Program-made: the position numbers and the translations under genes
NCBI RefSeq assembly: GCF_000472545.1
Contig: NZ_AWZV01000033.1
Coordinates: 222 to 64,221 of the forward strand
Source: Burkholderia sp. WSM2232
GTDB lineage: Bacteria; Pseudomonadota; Gammaproteobacteria; Burkholderiales; Burkholderiaceae
DNA: 64,000 bases
Direction: 5' to 3'
Shown: piece after piece, positions 8,565 through 17,669 of the stretch
How the letters are laid out: every line of letters starts with the position of its first letter
Position numbering within the stretch: the stretch's first letter is position 1
Notes under the pieces: generated by a model
Told to the model about the DNA's origin: nothing
Databases searched by the model: none
What the model saw: the letters and a program-made list of their open reading frames with translations, nothing else

Positions 8565-8587
8565 GCGAGCCGCGCAACGCGGCTCGC
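8565..8587 (-). other. Intercistronic hairpin between the aldehyde dehydrogenase and DUF779 genes
   Basis: GCGAGCCGCG and CGCGGCTCGC form a perfect 10-bp stem with a 3-base loop. No U-run follows on the minus strand, so it is more likely an mRNA processing or stability element, or a pause site, than a complete terminator. Confidence 0.55.
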
Positions 8588-8613
8588 CTCGGCACATTCG
8601 CCCGGGTTGATGC

Positions 8614-10134
8614 TTAGAAAAAGCCGAGCGGTTTCTCGCTATAGCTGACGAGCAGGTTCTTGGTCTGCTGATAGTGGTCGAGCATCATCTTGTGATTTTC
8701 GCGGCCAATGCCCGATTGCTTGTAGCCGCCAAACGCGGCGTGGGCCGGGTACGCGTGATAGCAATTGGTCCACACGCGGCCTGCCTGAATTTGCCGGCCA
8801 AAGCGATAGGCGCGAGTGCCGTCGCGCGTCCAGACGCCGGCGCCCAGGCCGTACAGCGTGTCGTTGGCAATCTCCAGCGCTTCTTCCTCGGTCTTGAACG
8901 TGGTGACGGAAACCACCGGCCCGAAAATCTCTTCCTGGAAGATGCGCATTTTGTTGTTGCCGCGGAACACGGTCGGCTTCACGTAATAGCCCTTGCTCAG
9001 CTCACCGCCCAGCACGTTGCGTTCGCCGCCAATCAGGCACTCGGCGCCTTCCTGCTTGCCGAGATCGACATACGACAAGATTTTCTCCAACTGCTCCTGC
9101 GAAGCCTGCGCGCCGATCATCGTCTTCGTATCCAACGGATGACCTTGAGTGATGGCCGCGACGCGCTTCAATGCACGTTCCATGAAGCGGTCGTAGATCT
9201 TTTCATCGATCAACACGCGCGACGGGCATGTGCACACTTCGCCCTGGTTCAGCGCGAACATCGCGAAGCCTTCGAGCGCCTTGTCGAAGTAGCTGTCGTC
9301 CTGATTCATCACGTCGGCAAAGAAAATGTTCGGGCTCTTGCCACCGAGCTCGAGCGTGACCGGAATGATGTTCTGGCTCGCGTACTGCATGATGAGGCGG
9401 CCCGTCGTGGTCTCGCCCGTGAACGCGATCTTCGCGATGCGCTTGCTCGATGCGAGCGGCTTGCCCGCTTCCAGACCGAAACCGTTCACCACGTTGAGCA
9501 CGCCGGCGGGCAGCAGATCCTGAATCAGTTCGACGAGTACGAGAATCGACGCGGGCGTTTGCTCAGCGGGTTTGAGCACGACGCAATTGCCGGCCGCGAG
9601 CGCGGGCGCGAGCTTCCATACCGCCATCAGAATCGGGAAATTCCACGGAATGATCTGGCCGACCACGCCGAGCGGCTCGTGAAAATGATAGGCCACGGTA
9701 TCGTCGTCGATTTCGGAAATCGAGCCTTCCTGCGCGCGCACGGCGCCGGCGAAGTAGCGGAAGTGGTCGATGGCAAGCGGAATGTCGGCGGCCATTGTCT
9801 CGCGCAGCGGCTTGCCGTTGTCGATCGTTTCGGCAACTGCAAGGCGTTGCAGGTTCGCTTCCATGCGATCGGCAATGCGGTTCAGAATGTTCGCGCGATC
9901 CGTCGTCGACGTTTTACCCCACGCGGCCTTCGCGCGGTGCGCTGCATCCAGCGCGAGCTCGACGTCTGCTTCACGCGAGCGCGGAATCGAGGTGAACGGC
10001 TCGCCGGTGATAGGCGATACGTTGTCGAAGTACTCGCCCCCCACGGGCTTCACCCATTCCCCGCCGATAAAGTTCGCATACTGCTTCTTGTACGGGAATT
10101 CGGTCGTCAGAAACTGCATCTCCGCGTGATTCAT
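8614..10134 (-). CDS. exaC: NAD-dependent (acet)aldehyde dehydrogenase, ExaC/AcoD type
   Basis: 506 residues from the ATG at 10134, preceded by GAGGAGC at good spacing. The frame is open 84 codons further upstream, but that extension lacks a ribosome site and family similarity. 506 residues is the usual length of the ExaC/AcoD class. Motifs: [20 protein letters not shown] (coenzyme domain), [29 protein letters not shown] (general-base Glu) and [17 protein letters not shown] (catalytic Cys followed by a second Cys). It oxidises the acetaldehyde made by EutBC to acetate. The divergent AraC regulator and the eutBC genes on the other side support this. Ethanol-derived acetaldehyde is an equally possible substrate. 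Confidence 0.94.
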   Translation of the reverse strand: MNHAEMQFLTTEFPYKKQYANFIGGEWVKPVGGEYFDNVSPITGEPFTSIPRSREADVELALDAAHRAKAAWGKTSTTDRANILNRIADRMEANLQRLAVAETIDNGKPLRETMAADIPLAIDHFRYFAGAVRAQEGSISEIDDDTVAYHFHEPLGVVGQIIPWNFPILMAVWKLAPALAAGNCVVLKPAEQTPASILVLVELIQDLLPAGVLNVVNGFGLEAGKPLASSKRIAKIAFTGETTTGRLIMQYASQNIIPVTLELGGKSPNIFFADVMNQDDSYFDKALEGFAMFALNQGEVCTCPSRVLIDEKIYDRFMERALKRVAAITQGHPLDTKTMIGAQASQEQLEKILSYVDLGKQEGAECLIGGERNVLGGELSKGYYVKPTVFRGNNKMRIFQEEIFGPVVSVTTFKTEEEALEIANDTLYGLGAGVWTRDGTRAYRFGRQIQAGRVWTNCYHAYPAHAAFGGYKQSGIGRENHKMMLDHYQQTKNLLVSYSEKPLGFF

Positions 10135-10477
10135 CTCAGTGCTCCTCACATGTTTGAATGGGCTGTAGTCGGCGCGATGTCGCGCTCGGTTGCAATCCGG
10201 TGAAGCTGGGCGCGACACCCTTAGAGCCAGAACCATGCCAATGCACCCGGCTGGTGAGACGTGCACGCACGGCAGGCACGCACGCACCGAAGCAAGGGCT
10301 GCAAGCCGGATCAACGGCGGACAGGCGCGTCGTTTCGGATCAACGCAAGTGTTGCTGTTCACGAATTGAACAGCGCGCTGGCCCATGCTGGAGCAACCGG
10401 TGCTGTGAGCGCGCGCCTATCATCGGCATGAGACTTGCCTTGCTTTGTTCTTCGATATTCCATCGCGCGGATTGGCC
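10135..10477. promoter_or_regulatory. Divergent promoter region of the aldehyde dehydrogenase and EutR-like genes
   Basis: 343 bp between divergent start codons with no credible gene. The AraC-family regulator presumably binds here. A weak sigma-54-like pattern (TGGCAT-N5-TGGC, minus strand, 10226-10240) was noted but not accepted. Confidence 0.6.
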
Positions 10478-11542
10478 ATGACGATCGAAACCTTCAGCGA
10501 CAGCGCCGCCAGCTCGACTCCAGGTATCGCTCCCGCGCCTGCACTGCACGCGGGCTTTCACGTGCAGACCCGCGTTGCTCACGACGCGGACGAACAGGCG
10601 CGCAACCTCCAGGGCTGGCATCAGACCTACGACCAGTTGGCCTCGGGCAGTTTCGTAGGCGGCCTGACGGAGTTGTGCCTCGATGACATGCAGGTGTTCG
10701 TCGAAACGACGAGCCACACGTTGCGACAGACCTGCGAGGTGCAGAAAGACGCCTACTGGTTCGGCATTCCGACGCGTGGTGCCGGCGCGGGTCGCATCGA
10801 CGCGCAGATGATCGGCAGCGACGCTCTCGCGTTTCGTCCAGGCGGCATTGAATTCGAGCTGCTGACGTCGTCGGGCTATGAGATTTTTGGCGTGGTGGTC
10901 CAGGGCGACGCGTTGCGTCGCTACGCTGCGCAAGTGGAGCAGGTGAGCCTCGCCGATGCGTTGCCGGACAAGGAGGTGGTGTCCATCGGCGCGGATCGCA
11001 AGGAGCGCCTGTGCGCTTCGTTGCGCGCGCTGCTCGAGCGCAGCGCGGCAAGCGGTGCGCCTTTATCGCGCTCCGCGTGCGACAGCCTGCAGGCGGCGGT
11101 GCTTGCGTCGCTGTTCGACGCCGGCGCGTTGCCTGCGTCCCCCGGGCAGATGGCGATGCCGGTTCGCGCAAGGCGTCAGTCGATTGTCTCCGAGGCGCGC
11201 GATTATGTGCTTGCGCATCGGGACCGCGCGGTCGGCGTGCCGGAGCTTTGCGAGCGTCTGCATGTGAGCCGGCGTACATTGCAGTACTGCTTTCAGGACG
11301 TGCTCGGCATGGCGCCCGCCCACTATGTGCGCGCGCTGCGCCTGAACGGCGCGCGCCGCGATCTGTGCAACGCCTCGCGCGATTCGCGTTCTGTGCAGGA
11401 CGTGGCCACCGCCTGGGGCTTCTGGCATCTGAGCCAGTTCGCAACGGACTACCGCAAGCTGTTCGGCATGCGGCCTTCCGAGACCTTGAAGGCCGCAATC
11501 GGCGCGCAGGCTGCTACGAAAAGCCGACCGTTCGCTCACTAG
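10478..11542 (+). CDS. AraC-family regulator, EutR-like activator of ethanolamine/aldehyde genes
   Basis: 354 residues from the ATG at 10478; an in-frame TTG 11 codons earlier is an alternative, and neither has a strong ribosome site. The C-terminal 100 residues form the double helix-turn-helix of AraC proteins (VPELCERLHVSRRTLQYCFQ, then DVATAWGFWHLSQFATDYRK). The N-terminal 240 residues are an effector-sensing region of the long type seen in EutR. Divergent orientation with the acetaldehyde dehydrogenase and proximity to eat-eutBC suggest that it senses ethanolamine or its products. The ligand is inferred. Confidence 0.85.
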   Translation: MTIETFSDSAASSTPGIAPAPALHAGFHVQTRVAHDADEQARNLQGWHQTYDQLASGSFVGGLTELCLDDMQVFVETTSHTLRQTCEVQKDAYWFGIPTRGAGAGRIDAQMIGSDALAFRPGGIEFELLTSSGYEIFGVVVQGDALRRYAAQVEQVSLADALPDKEVVSIGADRKERLCASLRALLERSAASGAPLSRSACDSLQAAVLASLFDAGALPASPGQMAMPVRARRQSIVSEARDYVLAHRDRAVGVPELCERLHVSRRTLQYCFQDVLGMAPAHYVRALRLNGARRDLCNASRDSRSVQDVATAWGFWHLSQFATDYRKLFGMRPSETLKAAIGAQAATKSRPFAH

Positions 11543-11589
11543 AAATTTTGCAGGCAGGGCGGCTGGCGTTCGACTGCTCCGCTTGCGAT

Positions 11590-13932
11590 TCATCTGCGCA
11601 GCAGGCGCAAGCCGTTCGCGACCACCAACAGGCTCGCACCGACGTCGGCGAACACGGCCATCCACATCGTGCCGAGACCCATCACCGTCAACACCAGAAA
11701 GACGCTCTTGATGCCGAGCGCCAATGCAATGTTCTGCACCAGCACGGCATGCGTCGCTTGCGAGAGGTGGATGAAGAGCGGAATCTTGCGCAGATCGTCG
11801 TCCATCAACGCGATGTCGGCGGTTTCTATCGCTGTGCCGGTGCCCATTGCGCCCATCGCAAAGCCGATGTCGGCGCGCGCGAGCGCAGGCGCGTCGTTAA
11901 TGCCGTCGCCGACCATGCCCACGGTCGCGCCTTCGGCCGCCCACTGCGCGACAGCGTCCAGCTTGTCTTGCGGCAACTGGTTGCCGCGCGCTTCGTCGAT
12001 ACCGACCTGCCCGGCAATCGCCGCAGCGGTGTGCGGATTGTCGCCGGTGAGCATGGCCGTGGTGACGCCTGCGCGATGCAGTTCGGCGATAGCCGCGCGG
12101 CTCGTTTCCTTGACGGTATCGGCGACGGCGAAGAGCGCGAGCACGCGTTGCGCGTCGCTCAGCAGCACGACGGTCTTGCCCTGACGCTCGAGCGCGTCGA
12201 GCTGTGCTTCGAGTGACGGCGAACATAGCCCGAGTTCTTCTGCAAGCCGATGATTGCCGAGCCAGTAGGTGAGGCCGCTTACCCCGCCGCGCACGCCGCG
12301 CCCGGCGAGCGCTTCGAACGAATCGACCGCGCCGGTTGCGACGCCATCCTTTTGCGCGGCGCTTGCAATCGCCATCGATACGGGGTGGTCGGAGCGTGCC
12401 GCGAGACTTGCGGCGAGCGTGCGGCAACGGGCGGTGTCGGTGTCCGCCTTTGCATCTGCATTCGGATCTGCTTTGGCGAGCACGGCGAAATCGGTTTGCA
12501 CGGGCTTGCCGTGCGTGATCGTGCCGGTTTTGTCGAACGCAAGACGGCTGAGCTTGCGGCCCTGTTCGAGGTAGGCGCCGCCCTTGATCAGAATCCCCTT
12601 GCGCGCAGCTGCCGCGAGACCGCTGACGATCGTGACAGGCGTCGAGATAACGAGCGCGCACGGACACGCAATCACCAGCATCACCAGCGCCTTGTAGATC
12701 CACGCCTGCCACATTCCACCGAAAAAGAGCGGCGGCACGAGCGCGACTGCCAGTGCGACGGCGAATACCAGCGGCGTATAGACACGCGCAAACTGATCGA
12801 CGAAACGTTGCGTGGGCGCCTTGCTGCCTTGTGCCGCTTCGACCGCATGAATGATGCGCGCGAGCGTGGTGTTGCTGGCCGCGGCCGTCACGCGGTAATC
12901 GAACGAGCCCGCCTGGTTGACGGTGCCGGCGAACACAGCGTCGCCCACCGTCTTGTCGACCGGCAGGCTTTCTCCGGTGATCGGGGCCTGATCGACACTG
13001 GAGCGCCCCGCAACGATCTCACCATCGAGCGCGATCCGCTCGCCCGGCTTCACGCGAACCAGCGCGCCGGGTGCAATCGTCTCCAGGCGCGTGAGTTGCC
13101 AGGCGCCGTCGGGCTGCTGCACGCTTGCCTGTTCGGGCGTGAGTTGCATCAAACCCTGAATCGCGTTGCGCGCGCGGTCGAGCGACCTCGCCTCTATCAA
13201 TTCCGCGACCGTGAAGAGCACCATCACCATCGCCGCCTCGGGCCATTGACCAAGTATCAAGGCGCCGCTCACCGCAATGCTCATCAACGCGTTGATGTTG
13301 AGATTGCCGTGGCGAAGCGCGAGCCAGCCCTTGCGATACGTTGAAAGGCCGCACGAGCCGATCGCGACGAGCGCAAGACCCGCTGCCATCCAGGCAGGAG
13401 CGCCTGCCCAGCCAGCGGCCTCTGAAGCGGCCGCAGCAACGCCCGCGAAGGCAAGCGGCCACCACCTGCGCGGCGTGGGCTGAGTGGAGGACGCGTCCTG
13501 AGCGGCGCCGGGCGTACGTTGCGAGTCGGCGTCCGCGAGTTCGGGCGTGAAGTCGAGCGACCGCAGCGCACCGAGAATCGAGTCCAGCGCGCCCGGCGCA
13601 TGCACGACCGTCAGCACCCGCTGCATGAGATTGAACTCCATGCTGCGCACCTCGGACATGCGGCTGAATTTCTTGCGGATCAGCGCTTCTTCTGTCGGGC
13701 AGTCCATCTGCATGATGCGCATGGCCGTGCGCACGTCGCCTTGCACCGCTTCGGACGGCGGCACAACCGCGGGCTGCGGCAGCGGTGCATGACTGGCCGC
13801 GCCGCAGCAACTGCCGCATGCGGAGGCGCCGGCATGCGCCCCATGCCCGTGCTCGGACGCATGTTCATGCCCTTGGGCGAGGGTTTCCGGTTGTTCAGTG
13901 GGGTCCGCATTCGGCTCGTGCGCGCGCTGCAT
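11590..13932 (-). CDS. cadA: Cd2+/Zn2+/Pb2+-exporting P1B-type ATPase
   Basis: 780 residues from the ATG at 13932, with GAGGAAG upstream; the frame is open through the cadR gene, but that part is antisense shadow. Order of parts: a His-rich N terminus (about residues 20-32) and a CGSCC metal motif (39-43); a heavy-metal-associated domain with DCPTEE; membrane helices; the actuator TGESLPVDK; the transmembrane metal site ACPCALVIS; the phosphorylation loop DKTGT; DHPVS; and hinge GDGINDAPAL. The CPC motif and DCPTEE identify the divalent Zn/Cd/Pb class, not the Cu class. It exports toxic metal from the cytoplasm. It is divergent from cadR around a MerR-type operator. Confidence 0.95.
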   Translation of the reverse strand: MQRAHEPNADPTEQPETLAQGHEHASEHGHGAHAGASACGSCCGAASHAPLPQPAVVPPSEAVQGDVRTAMRIMQMDCPTEEALIRKKFSRMSEVRSMEFNLMQRVLTVVHAPGALDSILGALRSLDFTPELADADSQRTPGAAQDASSTQPTPRRWWPLAFAGVAAAASEAAGWAGAPAWMAAGLALVAIGSCGLSTYRKGWLALRHGNLNINALMSIAVSGALILGQWPEAAMVMVLFTVAELIEARSLDRARNAIQGLMQLTPEQASVQQPDGAWQLTRLETIAPGALVRVKPGERIALDGEIVAGRSSVDQAPITGESLPVDKTVGDAVFAGTVNQAGSFDYRVTAAASNTTLARIIHAVEAAQGSKAPTQRFVDQFARVYTPLVFAVALAVALVPPLFFGGMWQAWIYKALVMLVIACPCALVISTPVTIVSGLAAAARKGILIKGGAYLEQGRKLSRLAFDKTGTITHGKPVQTDFAVLAKADPNADAKADTDTARCRTLAASLAARSDHPVSMAIASAAQKDGVATGAVDSFEALAGRGVRGGVSGLTYWLGNHRLAEELGLCSPSLEAQLDALERQGKTVVLLSDAQRVLALFAVADTVKETSRAAIAELHRAGVTTAMLTGDNPHTAAAIAGQVGIDEARGNQLPQDKLDAVAQWAAEGATVGMVGDGINDAPALARADIGFAMGAMGTGTAIETADIALMDDDLRKIPLFIHLSQATHAVLVQNIALALGIKSVFLVLTVMGLGTMWMAVFADVGASLLVVANGLRLLRR

Positions 13933-13960
13933 GGTGGCTTCCTCGTTCGATTTGTGGTCT

Positions 13961-13991
13961 AGTAAACACCTTGAAGCCACTACAAGGTCAA
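13961..13991 (-). promoter_or_regulatory. MerR/CadR-type operator-promoter of cadA
   Basis: Read on the minus strand: -35 TTGACC, a 19-bp spacer and -10 TTTACT. The spacer holds the perfect dyad ACCTTG-N9-CAAGGT (13968-13988). An over-long spacer with a central dyad is the defining layout of MerR-family activated promoters, where metal-bound regulator untwists the DNA. It lies 29-59 bases upstream of the cadA start. Confidence 0.88.
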
Positions 13992-14010
13992 GGCCGGTAC
14001 CGGAGGGCTC

Positions 14011-14442
14011 ATGAAAATCGGCGAATTGGCGAAAATCGCCCATTGCACGACCGAAACCATCCGCTTCTACGAGAAGGAAGGGCTGCTGCCCGAAGCGGAG
14101 CGCACCGAGGCCAATTACCGCAGCTATACGGCCAGGCACGTGGAGCGGTTGCGCTTCATTCGCAATTGCCGCGCGCTTGACATGACGCACGACGAAATCC
14201 GCGCGCTGCTGCGTCTGACCGACGCGCCCGCCAGCGGCTGCGGCGGCGTCAATGACCTGATCGACGAGCACATTGCGCATGTCGAAATGCGCATCGACGA
14301 ACTGCAGCAGCTCAAGGCGCAATTGCATGCGCTGCGCGAGCAATGCCACGGCGAACGGGCCGTGGAAGACTGCGGCATCGTGCAGGGTCTCAGCGACATG
14401 GACGTCAGCGCGCCCCGTGCGCGGCACACGCATCTCGGTTGA
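14011..14442 (+). CDS. cadR: MerR-family Cd/Pb-responsive regulator
   Basis: 143 residues from the ATG at 14011, with GGAGG 6-7 bases upstream. The N-terminal winged helix (MKIGELAKIAHCTTETIRFYE) is followed by a dimerisation helix and a C-terminal metal loop. Cys77, Cys112 and Cys121 fall where the three metal ligands of CadR/PbrR proteins are expected. The short tail ends in a His-containing RHTHLG. It activates cadA across the 78-bp intergenic operator and probably controls itself. Cadmium versus lead versus zinc preference cannot be read from sequence. Confidence 0.92.
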   Translation: MKIGELAKIAHCTTETIRFYEKEGLLPEAERTEANYRSYTARHVERLRFIRNCRALDMTHDEIRALLRLTDAPASGCGGVNDLIDEHIAHVEMRIDELQQLKAQLHALREQCHGERAVEDCGIVQGLSDMDVSAPRARHTHLG

Positions 14443-14487
14443 TGCGGCCAGTCGAATCAAATCATCGAATCCAGTTGGAGAAGCAAC

Positions 14488-14688
14488 GTGTTCACATGTA
14501 GAAACCAGTCCTGCGGCGCGCAGTGGGAGCAGTCCGACGTCGTCATCAAGAACGAGGGACAGGGGCTCCTTTTCCGGTGTCCGCTGTGCGGCGCGCGCAA
14601 TTACGTCGAGCGTTTCGAAGGCGACGACGGCGAGGTGCTGTACGAGCAGATGGAAGGCCGCCCGTTGCAGGGGCCGATGGCCGAATAG
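14488..14688 (+). CDS. Small zinc-ribbon protein, unknown function
   Basis: 66 residues from a GTG start at 14488, with GGAG 8-9 bases upstream. Two cysteine pairs are visible, CRNQSC near residues 4-9 and CPLC near 31-34, consistent with one zinc-binding ribbon; the rest is acidic. I do not recognise a named family. It lies 45 bp after cadR on the same strand and 91 bp before dbpA, so it may be co-transcribed with either. A link to metal response is possible but unproven. Confidence 0.72.
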   Translation: MFTCRNQSCGAQWEQSDVVIKNEGQGLLFRCPLCGARNYVERFEGDDGEVLYEQMEGRPLQGPMAE

Positions 14689-14779
14689 TCGCCCGTCATT
14701 GCGAGGCGTCGCTACAAGTCGTTCGCCAGTCGCCAGTCTTCAGTCTTTCAGCCTTGAGCCGATCACGAGTCATCATCCT

Positions 14780-16183
14780 ATGAACAGTCCCATCACGGCC
14801 GGCGCGCCGTTCAGTCAACTGCCGTTGCCGCCCGCCGCGCTCGCGAATCTCACGCAGCTCGGCTATGTCGAGATGACGCCGATTCAAGCCGCGAGTCTTC
14901 CTATTGCGCTCGCCGGCCACGACCTCATTGCGCAGGCGAAAACGGGCAGCGGCAAGACAGCGGCGTTTTCGCTGGCGCTGCTCGCGCGTCTGGACGCACG
15001 CAATTTCGCCGTTCAGGCGATGGTGCTTTGCCCGACGCGCGAACTCGCCGATCAGGTCACGCAGGAAATCCGGCGTCTTGCGCGTGCCGAAGAAAACATC
15101 AAGGTGCTGACCTTGTGCGGCGGCACGCCGATGCGTCCGCAAACCGCGAGCCTCGAACATGGCGCGCACATCGTGGTCGGCACGCCGGGCCGCATCATGG
15201 ATCACCTCGAACGCGGCAGCCTGCCGCTGCAATCGCTCAATACGCTGGTGCTCGACGAAGCGGACCGCATGCTCGACATGGGCTTTTTCGACGACATTGC
15301 GACCGTCGTCAGGCAATGCCCTAAGGAGCGGCAAACGCTCCTGTTCTCGGCCACTTATCCCGAGGGTATCGTCAAGCTCAGCCAGCAGTTTCTGCGCAAT
15401 CCGAAAGAAGTGAAGCTGGCCGAGCGGCACGACAACACCAAGATTCGCCAACGTTTCTACGAAGTGACGGAAGACGAGCGTCTGCATGCCGTCGGGCTGT
15501 TGCTCAACCACTATCGCCCGGTGAGCACCATCGCCTTCTGCAACACGAAGCAGCAATGCCGCGATCTGCTCGAGGTGCTGCGCGCGCAGGGCTTTCATGC
15601 GCTCGCGCTGCATGGCGAACTCGATCAGCGAGAACGTGACCAGGTGCTGATCCAGTTCGCGAATCGCAGCTGTTCGGTGCTGGTCGCGACGGACGTCGCC
15701 GCGCGCGGCCTCGACATCGCGCAACTCGAGGCGGTGATCAACGTCGACGTGACGCCCGATCCGGAAGTGCACGTGCACCGCATCGGCCGCACGGGGCGCG
15801 CCGATCAGGAAGGCTGGGCATTGAGCCTCGCCAGCATGGACGAAATGGGGCGCGTGGGCGGCATCGAGCAGGCGCAAAAGCGCGAGGTGGAATGGCACAA
15901 GCTCTCCGAGCTCACCGCAACGAGTAACGAACCGCTTTTGCCGCCCATGGAAACGCTGCAGATTCTCGGCGGCCGCAAGGAAAAGATCCGTCCCGGCGAC
16001 GTGCTCGGCGCGCTCACCGGCGAGGCAGGTTTTGCCGGCTCGCAGATCGGCAAGATCAACGTGACGGAGATGTCGACCTATGTGGCGGTCGAGCGCAGCA
16101 TCGCACGTGAAGCCGTGCGCAAGCTGAGCGCGGGCAAGGTGAAGGGCAAGAAGGTGAAGGTGCGCTTGATGGACGAGGCGTGA
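14780..16183 (+). CDS. dbpA: ATP-dependent RNA helicase DbpA
   Basis: 467 residues from the ATG at 14780; the long upstream open frame overlaps cadR and is not coding. DEAD-box motifs in order: Q motif MTPIQAASLP, Walker A AKTGSGKT (residues 53-60), PTRELADQV, GTPGRIMDH, LDEADRMLDMG, SATYP, then helicase C motifs VATDVAARGLDI and HRIGRTGRA. The last 75 residues form the DbpA RNA-binding domain (KEKIRPGDVLGALTGEAGF... KVRLMDEA), which recognises hairpin 92 of 23S rRNA. That points to a role in 50S subunit assembly. Confidence 0.94.
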   Translation: MNSPITAGAPFSQLPLPPAALANLTQLGYVEMTPIQAASLPIALAGHDLIAQAKTGSGKTAAFSLALLARLDARNFAVQAMVLCPTRELADQVTQEIRRLARAEENIKVLTLCGGTPMRPQTASLEHGAHIVVGTPGRIMDHLERGSLPLQSLNTLVLDEADRMLDMGFFDDIATVVRQCPKERQTLLFSATYPEGIVKLSQQFLRNPKEVKLAERHDNTKIRQRFYEVTEDERLHAVGLLLNHYRPVSTIAFCNTKQQCRDLLEVLRAQGFHALALHGELDQRERDQVLIQFANRSCSVLVATDVAARGLDIAQLEAVINVDVTPDPEVHVHRIGRTGRADQEGWALSLASMDEMGRVGGIEQAQKREVEWHKLSELTATSNEPLLPPMETLQILGGRKEKIRPGDVLGALTGEAGFAGSQIGKINVTEMSTYVAVERSIAREAVRKLSAGKVKGKKVKVRLMDEA

Positions 16184-16202
16184 TGTCGGCGCGCAGGCGC
16201 CA

Positions 16203-16222
16203 CGTGCGGCACGCGCCGCACG
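16203..16222 (+). terminator. Hairpin downstream of dbpA, possible terminator
   Basis: CGTGCGGC-ACGC-GCCGCACG, a perfect 8-bp stem 20 bases after the dbpA stop. No T-run follows, so intrinsic termination is not certain. Confidence 0.4.
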
Positions 16223-16395
16223 CAACGCCGCGCCGACCCGTGAGCCATGACGTAAACGCATGTCCCGCATGACAAAGTTTCGATTGTTATGCTTCTTTGG
16301 CTGATGCCTAATCACTTAACCGGCACATAAGCACACGGGCGGCCGCACGGTCTGCCGCCGCCAGTGCGCTGCCGGATGAGGATAGGAGAAGCCAT

Positions 16396-17550
16396 ATGCA
16401 GAGCGCCCTGCAAGCCCGCTCGAAATTGCCTGACGTCGGCACGACGATTTTTACCGTGATCGGCCAACTGGCCGCGCAACACGACGCGCTCAATCTGTCG
16501 CAAGGCGCGCCGAATTTCGCGCCGGACGCAAAACTGATCGACGGCGTCGCGCACGCCATGCGCGCCGGGCATAACCAGTACGCGCCCATGTCGGGCATCG
16601 CGGCATTGCGCGAAGCGCTTGCCGACAAGGTGCAGACGCTGTACGGCGTGCGCTATGACCCGGCAGACGAAGTGACCGTGATCGCAAGCGCGAGCGAGGG
16701 TCTTTATTCGGCGATCAGCGCGTTGGTGCACCCGGGCGACGAAGTGATCTACTTCGAGCCTTCGTTCGACAGCTACGGCCCCATTGTCCGGCTGCAAGGC
16801 GCAACGCCAGTGCCGATCAAACTTTCGCTGAGCGACTTCCGTGTGAACTGGGACGAGGTCGCCGCCGCGATCACGCCGAAGACGCGCATGCTGATCATCA
16901 ACACGCCGCACAATCCGACCGCGACCGTGTTCAGCGAGGCCGACATCGCGCGCCTCAAGGCGCTCACGCGTCACACCGACATTGTGATTCTCGCCGACGA
17001 AGTCTACGAGCACGTGGTGTTCGACGGCGCGAAACATGAAAGCATGGCTTGCCATAGGGAGCTTGCCGAACGCAGCGTGATCGTGTCGTCGTTCGGCAAG
17101 TCGTACCACGTCACCGGTTGGCGCGTCGGCTATTGCCTCGCGCCCGCGGAACTGATGAACGAGATTCGCAAGGTGCATCAGTTCATGGTGTTTTCCGCCG
17201 ACACACCCATGCAGTACGCGTTCGTCGACGCATTGGCGAATCCCGAAAGCTATCTCGGCTTGTCCGCGTTCTATCAGCAAAAGCGCGATCTGCTTGCGCA
17301 CGGTCTTCGCGAGTCGCGTTTCGAGCTGTTGCCGAGCAAGGGCAGTTTCTTCATGCTCGCGCGATTTCGCGGTTTCTCCGACGAAAAGGACAGCGACTTC
17401 GTGTTGCGCCTGATTCGCGATGCGCGCGTCGCGACCATTCCGTTGTCTGCGTTTTACAGCGACGGCACGGATTCGGGTCTGATTCGCCTGAGTTTCTCGA
17501 AGGACGACGCGACGCTGATCGAAGGCGCGCGCCGCTTGTGCGAGATCTGA
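16396..17550 (+). CDS. PLP-dependent aminotransferase, methionine aminotransferase (YbdL) type
   Basis: 384 residues from the ATG at 16396, with AGGAG 8-9 bases upstream. It is a class I/II fold-type I aminotransferase: LNLSQGAPNF at the N terminus, NQYAPMSGIAALREAL, NTPHNPTATVF, ILADEVYEHVVFD and the PLP-lysine segment SSFGKSYHVTGWRVGY. The overall pattern is closest to YbdL, which prefers methionine and aromatic amino acids. It is followed by a periplasmic amino-acid binding protein gene 119 bp downstream, suggesting an amino-acid salvage context. The exact substrate is inferred. Confidence 0.9.
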   Translation: MQSALQARSKLPDVGTTIFTVIGQLAAQHDALNLSQGAPNFAPDAKLIDGVAHAMRAGHNQYAPMSGIAALREALADKVQTLYGVRYDPADEVTVIASASEGLYSAISALVHPGDEVIYFEPSFDSYGPIVRLQGATPVPIKLSLSDFRVNWDEVAAAITPKTRMLIINTPHNPTATVFSEADIARLKALTRHTDIVILADEVYEHVVFDGAKHESMACHRELAERSVIVSSFGKSYHVTGWRVGYCLAPAELMNEIRKVHQFMVFSADTPMQYAFVDALANPESYLGLSAFYQQKRDLLAHGLRESRFELLPSKGSFFMLARFRGFSDEKDSDFVLRLIRDARVATIPLSAFYSDGTDSGLIRLSFSKDDATLIEGARRLCEI

Positions 17551-17669
17551 AGCCGCCTGCATTGCACGCGAGCGCGGGTATTTTTGAACGCAGTAAGATC
17601 GTCGCGCGACGACACGTCCACACGCTGCGCGTTCGCATTACAACGAAACGGAAGGGGAAGGAACCTGCT

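Noticed and set aside
10226-10241. Sigma-54-like promoter (TGGCAT-N5-TGGC) upstream of the aldehyde dehydrogenase gene
   Set aside because: The -12 element deviates from TTGC, and the local regulator is an AraC protein, not a sigma-54 activator; the match is within chance for GC-rich DNA.
12250-13344. Long open frame antisense to cadA
   Set aside because: Arg/His-rich translation typical of the opposite strand of high-GC genes; cadA motifs are intact on the other strand. The same holds for long frames antisense to dbpA, the aldehyde dehydrogenase, pckG and fiu.
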